From NCBI GenBank assembly GCA_046590195.1, contig JBKJTP010000162.1:1-5741 (forward strand): a stretch of DNA of 5,741 nt, given 5' to 3'. A model generated the notes under the pieces. The model worked only from the letters and a program-made list of their open reading frames with translations. It searched no databases and had not been told where the DNA came from. The position numbers were made by a program, and so were the translations under genes. Shown here piece by piece: positions 1 to 5,741 of the stretch; position 1 is the first letter of the stretch, and each line of letters opens with the position of its first letter. Source of the stretch: JBKJTP01 sp046590195. Its GTDB lineage: Bacteria; Bacteroidota; Ignavibacteria; Palsa-1295.

Positions 1-1149
1 GCGATCGCCTCTGAAGCCTTCAGTAATGGCGTTTCCGTTGAGCTTTTCGACGTTATCGGCGAGCGCGACCACGAGCAGGTCGTATTCTGCAGCGACAAGG
101 CAAGCGGCCTCAAGGCCATCATCGGTATCCACAACACAACGCTCGGACCTGCGCTTGGCGGTACCCGCATGTGGACATACTCGAGCGATCACCTTGCGCT
201 GAACGACGTGCTTCGCCTCTCCCGCGGCATGACCTACAAAGCAGCCGTATCGGGCCTCAATCTTGGCGGCGGTAAGGCCGTTATCATCGGCGATCCACGT
301 ACGGATAAGACCGAGCAGCTGTTCCGCGCTTTCGGCCGATTCGTCGAAGGACTTGGCGGGCGTTACATCACCGCAGAGGATGTCGGCACGACCCTCCAGG
401 AGATGGTCTGGGTTCGCTCAGAGACAAAGTATGTGACCGGCATTCCGGTCGAGTTGGGCGGCTCTGGCGACCCATCGCCTGTTACCGCGTTCGGCACCTA
501 TGTGGGCATCAAGGCTTGCGCAGCAGTGCGTTATGGCAGTGATTCGCTCGTCGGCAAGCGCGTTGTCATCCAAGGCGCTGGACACGTTGCAGAGACGCTT
601 GCAAAGCACCTCACGGAGGAGCACGCACACGTCACGATCACAGACATCTACATGGAGAAGGCGCAGGCAGTGGCAAAGGCGACCGGCGCTGATGTCGTCG
701 CTCCTGACACGATCTTCGATGTGCCTTGCGATATCTTCGCACCGTGTGCACTTGGCGGTATCATCAATCCGCAGACGCTCGACAAGCTGAAGTGCGATAT
801 CATCGCAGGTGCTGCAAACAACCAGCTCGAGAACGAGGAGCGTGATGCAGCGCTGCTCAAGAGCAAGGGCATTCTCTTCGCTCCTGATTATGTCATCAAT
901 GCTGGTGGCCTGATCAACGTAGCCAACGAACTTGAGGGCTATCAGCGTACACGTGCGCTCAAGATGGCTGAGGGTATCTACGACACGCTCAAGACGATCC
1001 TCTTGCGCGCTGAGGCTGAGGACATCACCACCGTCCAGGCAGCGAACCGCGTTGCTGAGGACCGCATCCGTAATGTAGGCTCGACGAAGCGCATCTACGC
1101 TTCAACTTCGAACTTCAGCGGCCGTTTCGGCGAAAACTATAAGCGCTGA
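1..1149 (+). CDS. Leucine dehydrogenase-like Glu/Leu/Phe/Val dehydrogenase (5' end outside window)
   Basis: NAD-dependent oxidative deamination of a branched-chain amino acid to its 2-keto acid is the likely reaction, in the cytosol. The frame is open from base 1 and 382 residues are visible. The first ATG (169) is not the start: conserved family sequence, including HEQVVFC and LGPALGGTR, is encoded upstream of it, and there is no in-frame ATG, GTG or TTG between 1 and 168. Numbering from base 1, the substrate and catalytic lysines are K80 (MTYK) and K92 (GGGK), the catalytic Asp is D127 (AEDVGT), and the Rossmann loop is GAGHVA at 192-197 with an acidic D215 that favours NAD. Bacillus leucine dehydrogenase has about 364 residues, so only a few codons should be missing. 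Pocket positions are mixed: A125 and L52 are leucine-dehydrogenase-like, L304 is phenylalanine-dehydrogenase-like. The family is certain; the exact substrate is not. Confidence 0.93.
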   Translation, partial: AIASEAFSNGVSVELFDVIGERDHEQVVFCSDKASGLKAIIGIHNTTLGPALGGTRMWTYSSDHLALNDVLRLSRGMTYKAAVSGLNLGGGKAVIIGDPRTDKTEQLFRAFGRFVEGLGGRYITAEDVGTTLQEMVWVRSETKYVTGIPVELGGSGDPSPVTAFGTYVGIKACAAVRYGSDSLVGKRVVIQGAGHVAETLAKHLTEEHAHVTITDIYMEKAQAVAKATGADVVAPDTIFDVPCDIFAPCALGGIINPQTLDKLKCDIIAGAANNQLENEERDAALLKSKGILFAPDYVINAGGLINVANELEGYQRTRALKMAEGIYDTLKTILLRAEAEDITTVQAANRVAEDRIRNVGSTKRIYASTSNFSGRFGENYKR

Positions 1150-1174
1150 TCGAGTTTAGATCGATGAGACTTCA

Positions 1175-1207
1175 GCGAAGAGAGGCCACAGGCCTCTCTT
1201 CTGCGTT
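1175..1207 (+). terminator. Hairpin terminator candidate after the dehydrogenase
   Basis: Bases 1177-1187 pair perfectly with 1191-1201 (11 bp, core AGAGAGGCC / GGCCTCTCT) around an ACA loop, and two more G-C pairs form (1175-1176 with 1203-1204) if T1202 is bulged. It begins 25 bp after the stop codon. The stem is strong, but the following bases (GTTTCG) hold only three T in a row, so intrinsic termination may be weak; it could instead protect the 3' end of the mRNA. Confidence 0.65.
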
Positions 1208-1288
1208 TCGAGCGAAGCTTGTGGGAGACCTAGCGTGTGAGTAGAAGTTGAGTAGTCCGAAAAGGTAACTGTAAACGCCCTGGCCTGT

Positions 1289-1296
1289 TATATAGT
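1289..1296 (+). promoter_or_regulatory. Possible -10 element upstream of the TPR-LuxR gene
   Basis: The run TATATAGT sits about 26-33 bp before the ATG at 1323, in the AT-richest part of the 173-bp gap and after the hairpin, which is where a promoter for the next unit would be expected. No convincing -35 box lies 16-18 bp upstream, and the Bacteroidetes -7 box (TAnnTTTG) is not seen. The call rests on position and the -10-like sequence only. Confidence 0.22.
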
Positions 1297-1322
1297 AGAG
1301 GTCTTCCCCGCCCTCGTCGTTA

Positions 1323-2963
1323 ATGGTCATGAAAAAGCAGGCAGCAGGTAATGGTAGCGAACGCAAGCGGCTCGAGCAACAGCTCTCGGAGCTGCTTGAA
1401 GAGAGTTTTCGTCTTCACCGTAGCGAACCTCGCCGCACCATCGAGCTTGCGATGCAGGCCCGCGAGCTTGCCGAGCAGCTTCATGACGTCAGCGCACTTG
1501 CCAAAGCGCACTACCGCGTCGGCTGCGCCAAGCGTGAGCTATCCGAGTACCCTGAAGCGATCGAGCATCTCGATCTCAGCATCGCCGAATGCCAAAAGAC
1601 GGGCGACAAACGCCAGCTCTCCGCTGCGCTGCATATCAAGGGCTCGGTGCTCTCCTTTACCGGATCACATCTGGAGGCAAAGCCGCTCCTACTGGAGTCC
1701 GCGACTATCAGGCGTGAGTTGGGATTGAGCACACAAACCTCCGATGCGCTCACCGATCTTGCTTCTGTGCTCTTTCGGCTTTGCGATTACGCAGGTGCAC
1801 TGGCAGCACTTTACGAATGCTTGCAATTGCTCGAAGGCCAGGATGAGCCGCTTCGGCTTTCTATTATCTTGTCTGTTATCGCATCTATCTATCTCGAAGC
1901 GAACTTTGATGAGAAGGCGGAGGAATATATCAGGCGAGGTCTGGATCTTGCAATTAATACTGGCGACACCACTCAGGAAGCCGCGTTAAGGCTCCAGGCT
2001 ATTGCCTTGAAGGATCACGGCTTGTCAAGACACGAGTTGATCAAAGAGCTTGAGGCGATCGAATCATTGATTGGCGATGGTGGCAATCCTGATCTATTGG
2101 TTGACTCGAAGATGGCTCTCGCGGAGTATCAGCTCGCTGAGAACAAGCTCGATGCAGCGCGCAAGCTTGCTGAAGAAGCCGCAGCGCTTTCCCGGAAACT
2201 GGGTTTGAAGACTAAGAGCGTTGAGGCCTCGATACTGTTGGGCACCATTCAAATCAGATCCGGGCTGGTGAGTGCAGAGGTTGAGAAGCATTACGTTTCA
2301 GCGCTTGATTTGGCTATCTCGATCGGCTGCCTCGTGCAGGCAGCCGATGCGGCTGCGAAACTTGCAATGTATTACCGGGAATCAGGCAAGACCGATCAAG
2401 CACTAGAATATCTGATCACAGAAAGAGAATTGCTCTCGAAATTCAACATCGAGAAGCAACAACGTGCAGTGCCTCAGCTTCAAGCGAGGATCGAACTTGA
2501 GCGTGCCGAGCGAGAGCGGGAGCGACTCTCGGTAGCAAAGGCATCGCTCGAACAGGAACGTGAGCGGAGCAACGTGCAGCTAGCTACGCTTGCACTGCAC
2601 CTCGTACACAAAAATGAATTCCTGGCTGAGATAAGGGAAAGTGTTGCACAAACGACTGATGGCGACGACGTCGTCCGCCGGATCAACGAACATGTAAGAA
2701 GCGATAAGGACTGGCAGCAGTTCGAGGAGCAGATGAACGCCATGCACGGCGATTTTCTCAGCTCGCTGAGTCGCACATATTCGGACCTGACATTGACCGA
2801 GCGGAAGGTTGCCGCCTTGATGCGTTTGAATCTCTCATCGAAAGCCGTTGCCAATCTGTTATGCTTGTCGGTCCGCACCGTTGAAAATCACCGTCTAAGC
2901 ATCCGAAAGAAGCTCGGGCTCAATAATGACGTAAATTTGACGACGTTCCTTAGTGGACTCTAA
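1323..2963 (+). CDS. TPR repeat regulator with C-terminal LuxR-type HTH
   Basis: A 546-residue protein, probably a cytosolic DNA-binding regulator. Residues about 22-375 are helical repeats of TPR type (for example the Tyr/Gly/Ala/Pro pattern around AHYRVGCAKRELSEYPEAI at 62-80), suited to binding a protein or peptide. Residues about 376-416 are highly charged (Glu/Arg-rich) and look like a coiled coil, probably for dimerisation. Residues about 487-546 form a LuxR/GerE helix-turn-helix: LTLTERKVAALM, then LNLSSKAVANLL, then the recognition helix with T519-V520, H523 and I527, ending KKLGL. No signal peptide, membrane segment, receiver domain or ATPase domain is visible, so the input signal is unknown. 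The start is ATG 1323 (ATG 1329 is equally possible); a TAG at 1296-1298 closes the frame upstream and no start codon lies between. There is no Shine-Dalgarno sequence. The next gene begins 19 bp downstream. Confidence 0.9.
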   Translation: MVMKKQAAGNGSERKRLEQQLSELLEESFRLHRSEPRRTIELAMQARELAEQLHDVSALAKAHYRVGCAKRELSEYPEAIEHLDLSIAECQKTGDKRQLSAALHIKGSVLSFTGSHLEAKPLLLESATIRRELGLSTQTSDALTDLASVLFRLCDYAGALAALYECLQLLEGQDEPLRLSIILSVIASIYLEANFDEKAEEYIRRGLDLAINTGDTTQEAALRLQAIALKDHGLSRHELIKELEAIESLIGDGGNPDLLVDSKMALAEYQLAENKLDAARKLAEEAAALSRKLGLKTKSVEASILLGTIQIRSGLVSAEVEKHYVSALDLAISIGCLVQAADAAAKLAMYYRESGKTDQALEYLITERELLSKFNIEKQQRAVPQLQARIELERAERERERLSVAKASLEQERERSNVQLATLALHLVHKNEFLAEIRESVAQTTDGDDVVRRINEHVRSDKDWQQFEEQMNAMHGDFLSSLSRTYSDLTLTERKVAALMRLNLSSKAVANLLCLSVRTVENHRLSIRKKLGLNNDVNLTTFLSGL

Positions 2964-2982
2964 CGAGTTGCCTATCCTCTCG

Positions 2983-4290
2983 ATGACCAAACGCTTCGTA
3001 CATATCTGTCTTTTCGCTCTGCTATCACTCCTCTGCTTCGTTGCGGATGTGAGCGCTCAAGTGGATACGACACGCTTTGCGCCCGACACACTTCGGCTCG
3101 GAAGCATCCTCCCCGGTACAATTCACAGAGATACTGCATTCCTGGTGCTTCAGGGTCGAGCTCGCATTGTCTCGTTCACAAGCTCAGACACCGCATTAAG
3201 AGTATCGATTGTCAATCCCTATCAGTTCAGCAAGGGTTTGGAAACCCTCGCTGTTCCCATTCAGATCGTATCACGCCGGCTCGGCCAGGACACTCTCTTC
3301 CTTGCCGCGGTAGATTCCGTTGATACAGATACTCTCGTCCTCCTCTTTTCGAGCACGCCCCAAAGTAGCTTTAGGATCTCGCCAGATACTATCCGCATCG
3401 GTCAGCTGATGGTTGGTGCAACAGTGGATGATTCATTCTTTATTGTCAACGAGGCGGGTGACCTAAGAATAGAAGATCTGTCTATACCTGATAGTTCACG
3501 CGACTCGTTAAACCTTTTCGGACTTCAACTCCCGGCTCTTATTCAACAAGGCACTTCGCGTAAAGTAAGCTTTAACATCACTCCAAAAGACACAGGGGCC
3601 AGGAGCATTCATCTCATTTTCGTCGATAGCAACGCTGCAACGCGAACCGCAGTCATCCTAATTGAAGGGATTCTCCCTTCAAGTCTGGACTCTGTCTTTA
3701 CACTAGTCCGACCGAGTACATTAGGACGCATTACCAATGAGGATGAGTTCACGATAAACTTGCGAATGGTGAATGATGGACCTGACACGATAGACATTCA
3801 GGATTTCATTATAGATGACACGGTCAATTTTGGTATCGAAGATTTTCCGCTTCTTCCACTTATCATACCTCCCGATAGCGCAACACCACCGATCGAGGTC
3901 TACGCCAAGAAGACAGGCTCTGGATTCTTCCGCACAAATGTTAGGGTGCCAACGGTAGGAGGACTTGCGTCAGAATATACAGTTGGAATTCAAGTGCTCA
4001 AGATGGTGCAGGCAAGCGTGCCTCCAACTCGCACTCGAAGTGGCATCATACTCTTTCAGTCGGGTACAGAGCTTGGCATCGAAGGACTCCCATTCGATAC
4101 TGGCAAGCTCGTCATCTATGATCTGCTTGGACGTGAGGTCGCCCAGCACACGATCACTTCACGGGAGATGATGATCGCCAAGCAAGATGCATCTGGCTAC
4201 CCAATTGAGGACGGCTGCTACATCATCCGAGTGAGCGATTCAAAGGGCAGCTTCAGTGAATCGATCAAGACGCTTCTGATCAGCTATTAG
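2983..4290 (+). CDS. Secreted Ig-like repeat protein with probable type IX secretion C-terminal sorting domain
   Basis: A 435-residue exported protein. I chose ATG 2983 because it gives a textbook signal peptide: MTKR, a hydrophobic core (about residues 5-20), and a likely cleavage after VSA at 23-25. The GTG at 2953 would add ten polar residues and overlap the upstream gene. The mature part holds roughly three beta-rich modules (about 32-124, 130-229, 239-340). The first two open alike (APDTLRLGSILPG and SPDTIRIGQLMVG), as in ASH or choice-of-anchor-D Ig-like domains. Residues about 350-435 resemble the type A Por secretion domain: LVIYDLLGREV at 376-386, GCYIIRV at 411-417, and SIKTLLISY at the C-terminus. 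Known domains of this kind direct passage through the outer membrane and usually cell-surface attachment or release. The mature chain is Asp-rich with a single Cys (412). No enzyme motif is visible; a structural or adhesive role is a guess. Probably co-transcribed with the regulator upstream. Confidence 0.85.
   Translation: MTKRFVHICLFALLSLLCFVADVSAQVDTTRFAPDTLRLGSILPGTIHRDTAFLVLQGRARIVSFTSSDTALRVSIVNPYQFSKGLETLAVPIQIVSRRLGQDTLFLAAVDSVDTDTLVLLFSSTPQSSFRISPDTIRIGQLMVGATVDDSFFIVNEAGDLRIEDLSIPDSSRDSLNLFGLQLPALIQQGTSRKVSFNITPKDTGARSIHLIFVDSNAATRTAVILIEGILPSSLDSVFTLVRPSTLGRITNEDEFTINLRMVNDGPDTIDIQDFIIDDTVNFGIEDFPLLPLIIPPDSATPPIEVYAKKTGSGFFRTNVRVPTVGGLASEYTVGIQVLKMVQASVPPTRTRSGIILFQSGTELGIEGLPFDTGKLVIYDLLGREVAQHTITSREMMIAKQDASGYPIEDGCYIIRVSDSKGSFSESIKTLLISY
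3662..3682. repeat. Perfect 9-bp inverted repeat inside the secreted-protein gene
   Basis: TTGAAGGGA (3662-3670) and TCCCTTCAA (3674-3682) pair perfectly around a TTC loop. The repeat encodes the junction between the second and third Ig-like modules (IEGILPS). It has no T-tract on either side, so it is not a standard terminator. It may be chance or a local mRNA structure; a shorter one (7-bp arms) lies at 3233-3248 in the same gene. Confidence 0.5.
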
Positions 4291-5164
4291 CCCGTGCGAG
4301 TTCTAATGCATAGCGGACTGGTGCCATAGACTCCAGCTCTAATATTGATAGGTTGTGAGCACCTATTTGCTCGCCTACAAGCCGTATCATCAACGGGTTA
4401 GCAATGACGGAGCCAACTGATCGCACAGCTCCAGTGAAGTCGATCTGCCGAGCGCAACAGGTTATGATCTCTGCGAGGTCGTGCGATGCACGTTGCAGGA
4501 TAGATCGGGCGACGTCATCATCGGAATGCTCGAAAACCAACGGCGCCAACGTCGCAGGCATGAGATCGCGCCGCGCAATAGATGTGCGAAGTGTTCGTGG
4601 ATCATTCAGTACGCCTGCCCCTAGCGCCGCTTCAAGTGCGTTGAACAATGCTGCTCCCCTATCTCGTCCATCGGCGACGCGAGCAAAGTATCGAAGCGCT
4701 GCGAGTCCTATGGCGTGGCCACTGCCTTCGTCACCAATGAATCTTCCCCAGCCACCGACGTAGTGCAAGCCGTTCTGTGCATCTCGACCAACCGCCACCG
4801 AGCCTGTGCCTGCTATGACGATCATGCCTACGCCTTTAGGAAATGCCGCCGAAAGAGCAAGCGTCGAATCGCTCTGCACACTCACGCGAGCTTGATGAAG
4901 ATGCTCGCTGAGTGCTGCTTCGAGCGTCCGCTGCTCATTCTCGAGACTTGCGCCTGCAAGTCCGATAGCAATGCTTTTGACATCTGGGAGATCGACTGAC
5001 GATCTGGTGAGCATGGAGATGAATAGTCGGGCTGCATCTACGTAGCCAAGTTCGAGAAACCTAAACGTCTCGTCGAACTCGACGAAGCGCGCTTCGCCCT
5101 CATCCTGCTGAATGAGCAAGCGGGTCTTCGTACCACCTCCATCTACGCCGATGAATGTTGCCAT
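4280..5164 (-). CDS. BadF/BadG/BcrA/BcrD-family ATPase, N-acetylglucosamine kinase-like
   Basis: A 294-residue protein of the sugar kinase/Hsp70/actin ATPase fold, complete and of normal length for bacterial members. Visible motifs are phosphate-1 GVDGGGTKTR (6-15), GLAGA (68-72), the candidate catalytic base D99 (QSDSTLAL), phosphate-2 IAGTGSVAVG (117-126), the family signature GGWGRFIGDEGSG (137-149), and a modified adenosine motif SVGSVIAN (249-256). It would be expected to transfer phosphate from ATP to an amino sugar in the cytosol, for example in cell-wall or chitin sugar recycling. However, the Asn that contacts GlcNAc in human NAGK (within STNHWLIG) aligns by eye with R34 in TFRFLELG, so the substrate may differ. 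The ATG at 5164 lies 6 bp after the stop of the RqcH-like gene, which points to one operon; a purine run (AAAGAAG) lies about 10 bp upstream. Its 3' end overlaps the convergent secreted-protein gene by 11 bp. The family is firm, the substrate unknown. Confidence 0.88.
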   Translation of the reverse strand: MATFIGVDGGGTKTRLLIQQDEGEARFVEFDETFRFLELGYVDAARLFISMLTRSSVDLPDVKSIAIGLAGASLENEQRTLEAALSEHLHQARVSVQSDSTLALSAAFPKGVGMIVIAGTGSVAVGRDAQNGLHYVGGWGRFIGDEGSGHAIGLAALRYFARVADGRDRGAALFNALEAALGAGVLNDPRTLRTSIARRDLMPATLAPLVFEHSDDDVARSILQRASHDLAEIITCCARQIDFTGAVRSVGSVIANPLMIRLVGEQIGAHNLSILELESMAPVRYALELARANS

Positions 5165-5170
5165 TACTGA

Positions 5171-5741
5171 TTATGCTTCTTTGCCTCTGATCTGTGGACG
5201 GACCATGATCACTTCTTCTCGTTCGAGAAAGACTGCGCCAGGATCAGCACCCTTTGGCTTTCGAACGAATTTCTTCTGCGTGTAAGAGACTGGCGCGATC
5301 GATTGCGTCTTCGCCTCGGAATAATACGCCGCGATCTCGGCCGCCATCTCGATCGCTTCTTTCGGGATGATCTTGTTCTTCGCACCCACGGATTGCAGCA
5401 CAACATGCGAGCCGGGTACGCCACGCGCATGGAGCCAGATGTCGTCTTTCTTCGCGAGCTTCGTCGTAAGCTCGTCGTTCTGCTTCGCGTTCTTGCCGAC
5501 GAGCACGGTCAAGCCACCGGCAACGAGATACTTCCGAAATGTCGGGCCAGATTGCTGTTGCTTCGGTAGTTGCTTCTGAGCTGGCTTTATCCGCCGCTCG
5601 ATCGTCTCTAACGCGCGCATGTCGATCGCTGATTCGATCTCCGATTCGAGATCTCGCAGATGCACGAGCTCTTTCCTGAGCTCTTCGCTTCTCGTTACTA
5701 GCTCCGCTTTGCGATTGCGCGATTCCTTCGAGCGATCGAAG
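5171..5741 (-). CDS. rqcH: RqcH/NFACT-family ribosome quality-control protein, C-terminal part (cut by window edge)
   Basis: The last 189 residues of a protein whose frame stays open to the right edge; the GTG at 5665 is only the first start-like codon, not the true start. The visible part begins with a charged helical stretch (about residues 1-55, Glu/Arg/Lys-rich), fitting the end of the middle coiled coil, and continues into the NFACT-R (DUF814) domain with KYLVAGGLTVLVGKNAKQND and DIWLHARGVPGSHVVL (the DIWLHA codons lie at 5426-5443). The protein ends shortly after that domain, as in bacterial members, which have about 550 residues. Known bacterial RqcH binds stalled large ribosomal subunits and recruits tRNA-Ala to add alanine tails to nascent chains, marking them for degradation. 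The N-terminal NFACT-N domain with the key Asp-Arg motif lies outside the window, so activity cannot be judged. The kinase gene follows after 6 bp. Older annotations call such proteins fibronectin-binding. Confidence 0.9.
   Translation of the reverse strand, partial: FDRSKESRNRKAELVTRSEELRKELVHLRDLESEIESAIDMRALETIERRIKPAQKQLPKQQQSGPTFRKYLVAGGLTVLVGKNAKQNDELTTKLAKKDDIWLHARGVPGSHVVLQSVGAKNKIIPKEAIEMAAEIAAYYSEAKTQSIAPVSYTQKKFVRKPKGADPGAVFLEREEVIMVRPQIRGKEA

Noticed and set aside
169..171. ATG as start of the dehydrogenase
   Set aside because: About 56 in-frame upstream residues include strongly conserved family sequence (HEQVVFC, GPALGGTR), so the gene begins left of the window.
1172..1366. A 64-residue frame on the - strand across the gap between the dehydrogenase and the regulator
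   Set aside because: It overlaps both the hairpin and the start of the regulator gene, shows no recognisable motif, and has no clear ribosome binding site.
2480..2878. A 132-residue - strand frame rich in Ser, Arg and Cys
   Set aside because: It is the reverse shadow of the coiled-coil and HTH part of the regulator; its composition is typical of antisense reading.
4276..4313. Possible bidirectional terminator near the convergent stops (CTGATCAG palindrome; CTATTAG with CTAATGCATAG)
   Set aside because: The palindrome is only 8 bp with no loop, the second pairing needs a two-base insertion, and neither has a T-tract.
4404..4999. Two + strand frames (119 and 94 residues) opposite the kinase
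   Set aside because: They lie entirely inside the kinase gene, and their sequences look like antisense translation without domains.
5303..5579. + strand frames opposite the RqcH-like gene
   Set aside because: The opposite strand has clear NFACT-R motifs, so these are shadows.
1..5741. CRISPR array, insertion sequence, tRNA/rRNA gene, riboswitch or attachment site
   Set aside because: No spaced direct repeats, transposase motifs, terminal inverted repeats or RNA signatures were seen; nearly all of the window is coding.

Overview
The window carries five protein-coding genes on about 5.7 kb, two of them cut by the window edges. It looks like a bacterium of the Bacteroidota/Chlorobiota (FCB) group. 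The reasons are a secreted protein ending in what looks like a type IX secretion (Por) sorting domain, a TPR protein with a C-terminal LuxR-type helix-turn-helix of the style common in that group, a Bacteroidota-like leucine dehydrogenase, and no clear Shine-Dalgarno sequence before any of the three visible starts. A deep-branching lineage such as Ignavibacteria or Kapabacteria would fit, but this is inference; no rRNA or other phylogenetic marker is present.

Layout. Bases 1-1149 (+) are a Glu/Leu/Phe/Val dehydrogenase whose start lies left of the window. A strong hairpin at about 1175-1204 follows it. After a 173-bp gap comes a probable two-gene unit on the + strand: a cytosolic TPR/coiled-coil/LuxR-HTH regulator (1323-2963) and, 19 bp later, a signal-peptide-bearing protein with Ig-like repeats and a C-terminal sorting domain (2983-4290). 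From the right edge, on the - strand, an RqcH/NFACT-family gene (from beyond 5741 down to 5171) is followed after 6 bp by a BadF-type sugar kinase-like ATPase (5164-4280). The two units converge and their last genes overlap tail to tail by 11 bp at 4280-4290.

How they work together. The dehydrogenase is an amino-acid catabolic enzyme, apparently a unit of its own within what can be seen. The regulator and the secreted protein are closely spaced and probably co-transcribed, so the regulator may control the surface protein or the two may share a condition; nothing in the sequence proves this. RqcH (rescue of stalled nascent chains) and the kinase look like a housekeeping operon without an obvious functional link. 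There is no mobile element, CRISPR array, RNA gene or defence system here. The points most worth a second look are the mixed leucine/phenylalanine pocket of the dehydrogenase, the kinase's missing sugar-contact Asn, and the regulator-cargo pair.
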